From NCBI GenBank assembly GCA_002345545.1, contig DDVW01000055.1, forward strand, positions 45,610 through 57,865: a stretch of 12,256 nucleotides of DNA. Reading direction: 5' to 3'. Below the pieces are notes generated by a model. The model worked only from the letters and a program-made list of their open reading frames with translations. It was not told the origin of the DNA and did not search any database. Positions within the stretch are counted from its first letter, which is position 1; every line of letters starts with the position of its first letter. Source of the DNA: Stenotrophomonas sp. UBA2302 (GTDB lineage: Bacteria > Pseudomonadota > Gammaproteobacteria > Xanthomonadales > Xanthomonadaceae). Positions 9,068 to 12,256 of the stretch are shown in pieces. Made by a program: the position numbers and the translations under genes.

Positions 9068-10066
9068 TCAGGGGGTGTCGCGGCTGCGCTTGACCAGGTA
9101 CATGGCCTGGTCGGCCGCGTGCAGCAAGGCATCCACTTCCGAACCGTCGGCCGGATAGGCAGCCATGCCGATGCTGGCGGCAATCGGCAGCAGCACTTCG
9201 TCGTCACCATGCCGGTAGCGCATCGGCATGCACAACGACGCCCCCAGGCGCTCTATCAGCTGCTGCTCCCCCTGCAGGTCGTCGAGCTTTTCCAGCACCA
9301 GCGCGAACTCGTCGCCCCCCAGCCGCGCCACCGTGTCGTTCTCGCGCAGCGTACCGCGCAGGCGCTGCGCGATCTCGACCAGTACCGCGTCGCCGGCGGC
9401 ATGGCCCCAGGTGTCGTTGATCTCCTTGAAGCGGTCCACGTCCACGTACACCAGCGCGAACCGGTCGCCATGGCGTACCGCGCGATGGTGCGCGTTTTCC
9501 AGCCGGTCCATGAACAGCCCGCGGTTGGGCAGGCCGGTAAGCATGTCGTGCATGGCCAGATGGCGCATTTCCTGCTCCATCAGCTTGCGCTGTTCGACCT
9601 CCAGCTCCAGCTGTCGGTTGCGCTCGGACAATTCGTCCAGCGCATCGCGCAAGGCCACCCGGTGCCGGTACAGCTCCAGGAACACCTGCACCTTGGACAG
9701 CAGGATGGTCGGCTCCACCGGCTTGGCCATGTAGTCGACCGCGCCGAAGCCGTAGCCCTTGAGGCGATGCACGTCATCGGCATAGGTGGCGGTAACGAAG
9801 ATGATCGGGGTCTGCCGGGTGGTTTCCTCCTGCGACAGGATTTCGGCCACTTCGAAGCCGTTGATGTCGGGCATGTAGACATCCAGCAGCACCAGCGCGA
9901 ATTCGTCGTCCAGCGTGGCCTTGAGCGCCTCGTTGCCGGAGGCGGCCTCGATCACATCGATGTCTAGCCTGGCCAGCACCCGGCGGATCACCAGCAGGTT
10001 GGCGGGGTTGTCATCGACCGCAAGAATCTTCGGTCGCGTTGCCACGGAACGCTTGCTCACAGACAT
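9068..10066 (-). CDS. Response regulator with GGDEF domain (REC-GGDEF diguanylate cyclase)
   Basis: This 332-aa two-domain regulator probably makes the second messenger c-di-GMP from two GTP when phosphorylated. The receiver domain covers about 12-130, with acidic pair Asp18/Asp19, phospho-acceptor Asp62 in LVLLDVYMP, switch Thr92 and Lys115. A helical, charged stretch at about 136-168 looks like a coiled-coil linker. The cyclase domain starts with the DMLTGLPNR signature at 174-182 and has an intact GGDEF at 250-254. The product-inhibition site RxxD (Arg241-Asp244) sits exactly five residues before it. There is no EAL domain. The layout is that of WspR or PleD-output proteins. It is the last gene of the signalling operon; its ATG overlaps the end of the CheB-type gene by 10 nt, with GGAAG just upstream. 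A GTG two codons in is an alternative start. Confidence 0.94.
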   Translation of the reverse strand: MSVSKRSVATRPKILAVDDNPANLLVIRRVLARLDIDVIEAASGNEALKATLDDEFALVLLDVYMPDINGFEVAEILSQEETTRQTPIIFVTATYADDVHRLKGYGFGAVDYMAKPVEPTILLSKVQVFLELYRHRVALRDALDELSERNRQLELEVEQRKLMEQEMRHLAMHDMLTGLPNRGLFMDRLENAHHRAVRHGDRFALVYVDVDRFKEINDTWGHAAGDAVLVEIAQRLRGTLRENDTVARLGGDEFALVLEKLDDLQGEQQLIERLGASLCMPMRYRHGDDEVLLPIAASIGMAAYPADGSEVDALLHAADQAMYLVKRSRDTP

Positions 10067-10638
10067 AAGGCTTCCAGCAAAGAAGGAATTTCAGGCAACG
10101 GCAGGCAATGGTCGGCACCGGCCAGCTCCAGCGCGGCGGCCGGCATCATCGGCACCTGCGCGGTCTGCGGGTCCTGCACGATCACCGTGCCACCGCAGTG
10201 ACGGATCCGCACGCAGCCCAGGGCACCGTCGGAGTTGGCGCCGGTCAACAGCACCGCCACCAGGTGTCCACGCCAGGCCTCGGCGGCCGATTCGAACAGC
10301 ACATCGATCGACGGCCGCGAAAAGGCCACCCGCGGATCGACGCTGAGGGCAAACCGCCCGCCGTTCTCGACCAGCAGGTGGTAGCCCGAGGGCGCCACAT
10401 AGATGCGCCCCGGACCGGCATGCTGGCGCTCCTCGGCTTCGCCCACCGGCAGCCCGCTGCGGCTTTGCAGCAGTTCGCAGAAGGTGCGCATGTCCTCCGA
10501 GCCACTGTGGCAGACCACCACCATCGGCACCGGCAACGGCCGCGACAGCCCGCCCAGCAACACATGCAGCGCGGCCAGGCCACCGGCCGAACAGCCCACC
10601 ACCACGGCCTGCGGCGGCAGTCCGGAGGCGGTTTTCAC
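10057..10638 (-). CDS. Stand-alone CheB-type protein-glutamate methylesterase
   Basis: This 193-aa protein corresponds to the catalytic domain of CheB, which removes methyl groups from receptor glutamates (and can deamidate glutamine). The triad is complete by position: Ser17 in VVVGCSAGG, His44 in VVVCHSGSE and Asp137 in LLTGANSDGA. Their spacings (27 and 120 residues) match Salmonella CheB (Ser164, His190, Asp286). The N-terminal receiver domain of classical CheB is absent: the protein begins only 11 residues before the first strand. The usual QHM around the histidine is replaced by CHS. The GTG start overlaps the stop of the methyltransferase gene (GTGA, 4 nt), and the 3' end overlaps the diguanylate cyclase start. 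It is probably the antagonist of the neighbouring methyltransferase on a shared target that is not in the window. Confidence 0.9.
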   Translation of the reverse strand: MKTASGLPPQAVVVGCSAGGLAALHVLLGGLSRPLPVPMVVVCHSGSEDMRTFCELLQSRSGLPVGEAEERQHAGPGRIYVAPSGYHLLVENGGRFALSVDPRVAFSRPSIDVLFESAAEAWRGHLVAVLLTGANSDGALGCVRIRHCGGTVIVQDPQTAQVPMMPAAALELAGADHCLPLPEIPSLLEALCL

Positions 10639-11501
10639 GACAGCCCCCCGGCATTGCGGTACAGCCGCAGCTCGGCGTCGAGCGGGGTGAAATCACGCGC
10701 GCTCGGGGCGAAGCGGATCGACTCGCGGTTGCCCAGGCACAGGAACCCACCCCGGCTCAGGCTGCTGCGGAACAGGCCCAGCACCCGGTCCTGCAGCGCA
10801 TCGGAGAAATAGATCAGCACGTTGCGGCACAGGATCAGCTGCGCCTCGCAGAACACCCCGTCACAGACCAGGTTGTGGTTGGCGAAGGTGACCCGCTCCT
10901 TCAGCCGCTCGTCGAACTTCATGAAGTCGTAGCGGGCGTGGTAGTAGTCCGACAGCGTGTGCCGGCCACCGGCGGCCAGGTAGTTTTCCGAGTACAGCCG
11001 CGCATCGCGGATCGGGAAGATGCCTTCCTGCGCCTTGGCCAGGGCCTCGTCGCTGAAGTCGGTGGCGTAGATCTGGCAACGGTCGTACAGGCCGGCTTCC
11101 TTGAGCAGGATCGCCAGCGAATAGACCTCCTGCCCATGCGCGCAGCCCGCCTGCCAGATGTTGATCTGCGGGTACGAGGCCAGCACCGGGAACACCTCGT
11201 CGCGCAGTTTGCGGAACACCGCCGGGTTGCGGAACATTTCCGACACCGGCACCGACAGCCGCGCAATCACCTGCGGCACCAGCGCGTCCTCGCGCAGCAC
11301 GCGTGCGGTCAGCTCGCCGACGTGGGCCATGTCCAGGGTCTGCACCAGCTGCAGCACCCGCCGCTTCAGCGACGACGGCGCATAGCCGCTGAAGTCGTAG
11401 CCATGCCGGCGCGCCATCGCCTGCACGAATGCATCCACTTCGATGGCGTCGATCTCCTCGCGGCTGGGCCGCGGCGTGGCGCTGCCTACTTCTGCAGCCA
11501 T
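10635..11501 (-). CDS. CheR-type protein-glutamate O-methyltransferase
   Basis: The gene encodes a 288-aa SAM-dependent methyltransferase of the CheR family (E. coli CheR has 286 aa), which methylates glutamate side chains in chemoreceptor-like signalling domains. The N-terminal helical domain covers about 10-80. The catalytic domain has MFRNPAVF (the conserved FR of the SAM pocket), the SAM-binding loop AGCAHGQEVYSLAI, the acidic strand end YATDFSDEAL and the C-terminal block LILCRNVLIYFS. The SAM loop reads GQE where most members read GEE; the second glutamate is kept. I chose the ATG at 11501, which overlaps the upstream gene by 16 nt. The frame is open to 11576, but that extension lies wholly inside the upstream gene. 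No TPR repeats or CheB fusion are present. Confidence 0.92.
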   Translation of the reverse strand: MAAEVGSATPRPSREEIDAIEVDAFVQAMARRHGYDFSGYAPSSLKRRVLQLVQTLDMAHVGELTARVLREDALVPQVIARLSVPVSEMFRNPAVFRKLRDEVFPVLASYPQINIWQAGCAHGQEVYSLAILLKEAGLYDRCQIYATDFSDEALAKAQEGIFPIRDARLYSENYLAAGGRHTLSDYYHARYDFMKFDERLKERVTFANHNLVCDGVFCEAQLILCRNVLIYFSDALQDRVLGLFRSSLSRGGFLCLGNRESIRFAPSARDFTPLDAELRLYRNAGGLS

Positions 11502-12256
11502 ACGCGCATCATCGACAGCAGCTTGTCCAGATCGACCGGTTTGGTGAGGTAGTCGTTGGCGCCGGCCTCCAGGCATTTGTCACGGTCGCCGTGCATCGCC
11601 TTGGCGGTGACGGCGATGATCGGCAGCTCGGTCCATTCCGGGCGCTTGCGGATCTCGCGGGTGGTTTCGTAGCCGTCCATGCCCGGCATCATGATGTCCA
11701 TCAGCACCAGCTCGATGGCCGGGTTCTCCTGCAGCTGCTGCAACGCCTTGTAGCCGTCCTGCGCCATCGTCACCGCCATGCCGCGCGCACGCAGCGACTT
11801 GGACAGGGCGAACAGGTTGCGCATGTCGTCATCGACCAGCAGCACCTGGCGTCCGGCCAGGTTCTGGTCGTCGGACGGGGTGGCATGGGCACCGCGCGAG
11901 CCGATGCTGTGCAGGAACAGGCTGACCTCGTCGAGCAGGCGCTCGGGCGAACGCTGGCCCTTGACGATGATGCTGTCGGTGTACTGGCGCAGCTTGAGGC
12001 TTTCCTCGCGGCTCAGGTCCTGGCCGGAATAGATCACCACCGGCGGCACCGCCACCAGCGTGGCGGCCTTTTCGAGGAACTCCACGCCGGAAATGCCGCC
12101 CAGGTTCAGGTCCAGCACGATGCAGTCGTAGCTGTGGGTGGCGATGCGTTCCAGCGCCTCCTCGCCCGAGGCGACCTGGTCGATCTCGACGTTGTCGGCC
12201 TGCAGCAGGCGGGTCAGCGCCAGCCGCGAATCGGGGTCGTCATCGACCAGCAGCAG
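11486..12256 (-). CDS. Tandem receiver C-terminus of a probable hybrid sensor kinase, partial
   Basis: The gene enters from the right edge; 256 codons plus stop are visible, with no start. Two receiver domains are seen. The first (visible residues 1-116) has the acidic triplet VDDD, acceptor Asp49 in IVLDLNLGG and a lysine in IIVKG; the proline usually found after the acceptor loop is missing. The second (about 137-256) is canonical, with LLVDDD, LVLMDIMMPGMDG (acceptor at about 187), AVTAKAM and LTKPVD. The C-terminal receiver ends almost at the stop codon. Such tandem receivers at a C-terminus usually belong to hybrid histidine kinases, often with HAMP or GAF/PAS domains upstream, but the kinase part is not visible, so a multi-receiver protein without a kinase remains possible. 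It precedes the CheR-type gene with a 16-nt overlap. Confidence 0.85.
   Translation of the reverse strand: MLLVDDDPDSRLALTRLLQADNVEIDQVASGEEALERIATHSYDCIVLDLNLGGISGVEFLEKAATLVAVPPVVIYSGQDLSREESLKLRQYTDSIIVKGQRSPERLLDEVSLFLHSIGSRGAHATPSDDQNLAGRQVLLVDDDMRNLFALSKSLRARGMAVTMAQDGYKALQQLQENPAIELVLMDIMMPGMDGYETTREIRKRPEWTELPIIAVTAKAMHGDRDKCLEAGANDYLTKPVDLDKLLSMMRVWLQK

Noticed and set aside
7375..9093. Plus-strand frame spanning the amidotransferase, the gap and the membrane protein
   Set aside because: It is out of frame with two recognisable proteins, and its translation is Ala/Arg/Pro/Gly-rich low-complexity sequence.
11502..11576. Longer CheR start inside the upstream gene
   Set aside because: The extra 25 residues lie entirely within the second receiver domain's coding sequence, and the ATG at 11501 gives the normal CheR length.

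Overview
The window is ordinary, GC-rich, densely packed bacterial chromosome. Gene content, gene order and protein style point to a gammaproteobacterium of the Xanthomonas/Stenotrophomonas group (Lysobacteraceae), most likely Stenotrophomonas. That assignment is inference from the proteins; no rRNA or other marker gene is present. I see no tRNA, rRNA, insertion sequence, prophage or CRISPR array.

Left part (1-5353, minus strand): glyQ and glyS encode the two subunits of tetrameric glycyl-tRNA synthetase and overlap by 4 nt. A perfect 13-bp hairpin follows. Next come tamA (outer-membrane Omp85 protein) and the first 108 codons of tamB (inner-membrane-anchored partner), again overlapping by 4 nt. 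TamA and TamB together form the translocation and assembly module of the envelope. GlyS carries a compositionally odd extra segment of about 35 residues.

Middle (5354-9031, plus strand): a 65-bp divergent promoter region separates glyQ from an orphan GspE/PulE-type secretion or pilus assembly ATPase. This overlaps by 4 nt with a class I glutamine amidotransferase. After a 158-bp gap comes a polytopic membrane protein of the BPSS1780 type. It converges on the right-hand cluster across a 36-bp gap.

Right part (9068-12256, minus strand): a compact signalling operon runs leftwards from beyond the window edge. In order of transcription it encodes the tandem-receiver C-terminus of a probable hybrid sensor kinase, a CheR-type methyltransferase, a receiver-less CheB-type methylesterase, and a receiver-GGDEF diguanylate cyclase with intact active and inhibitory sites. 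All three junctions overlap. The parts list resembles the Wsp surface-sensing system (methyltransferase, methylesterase, hybrid kinase, REC-GGDEF output), but the architecture differs, and no chemoreceptor, CheA or CheW is visible here. This cluster is the most interesting feature of the window.
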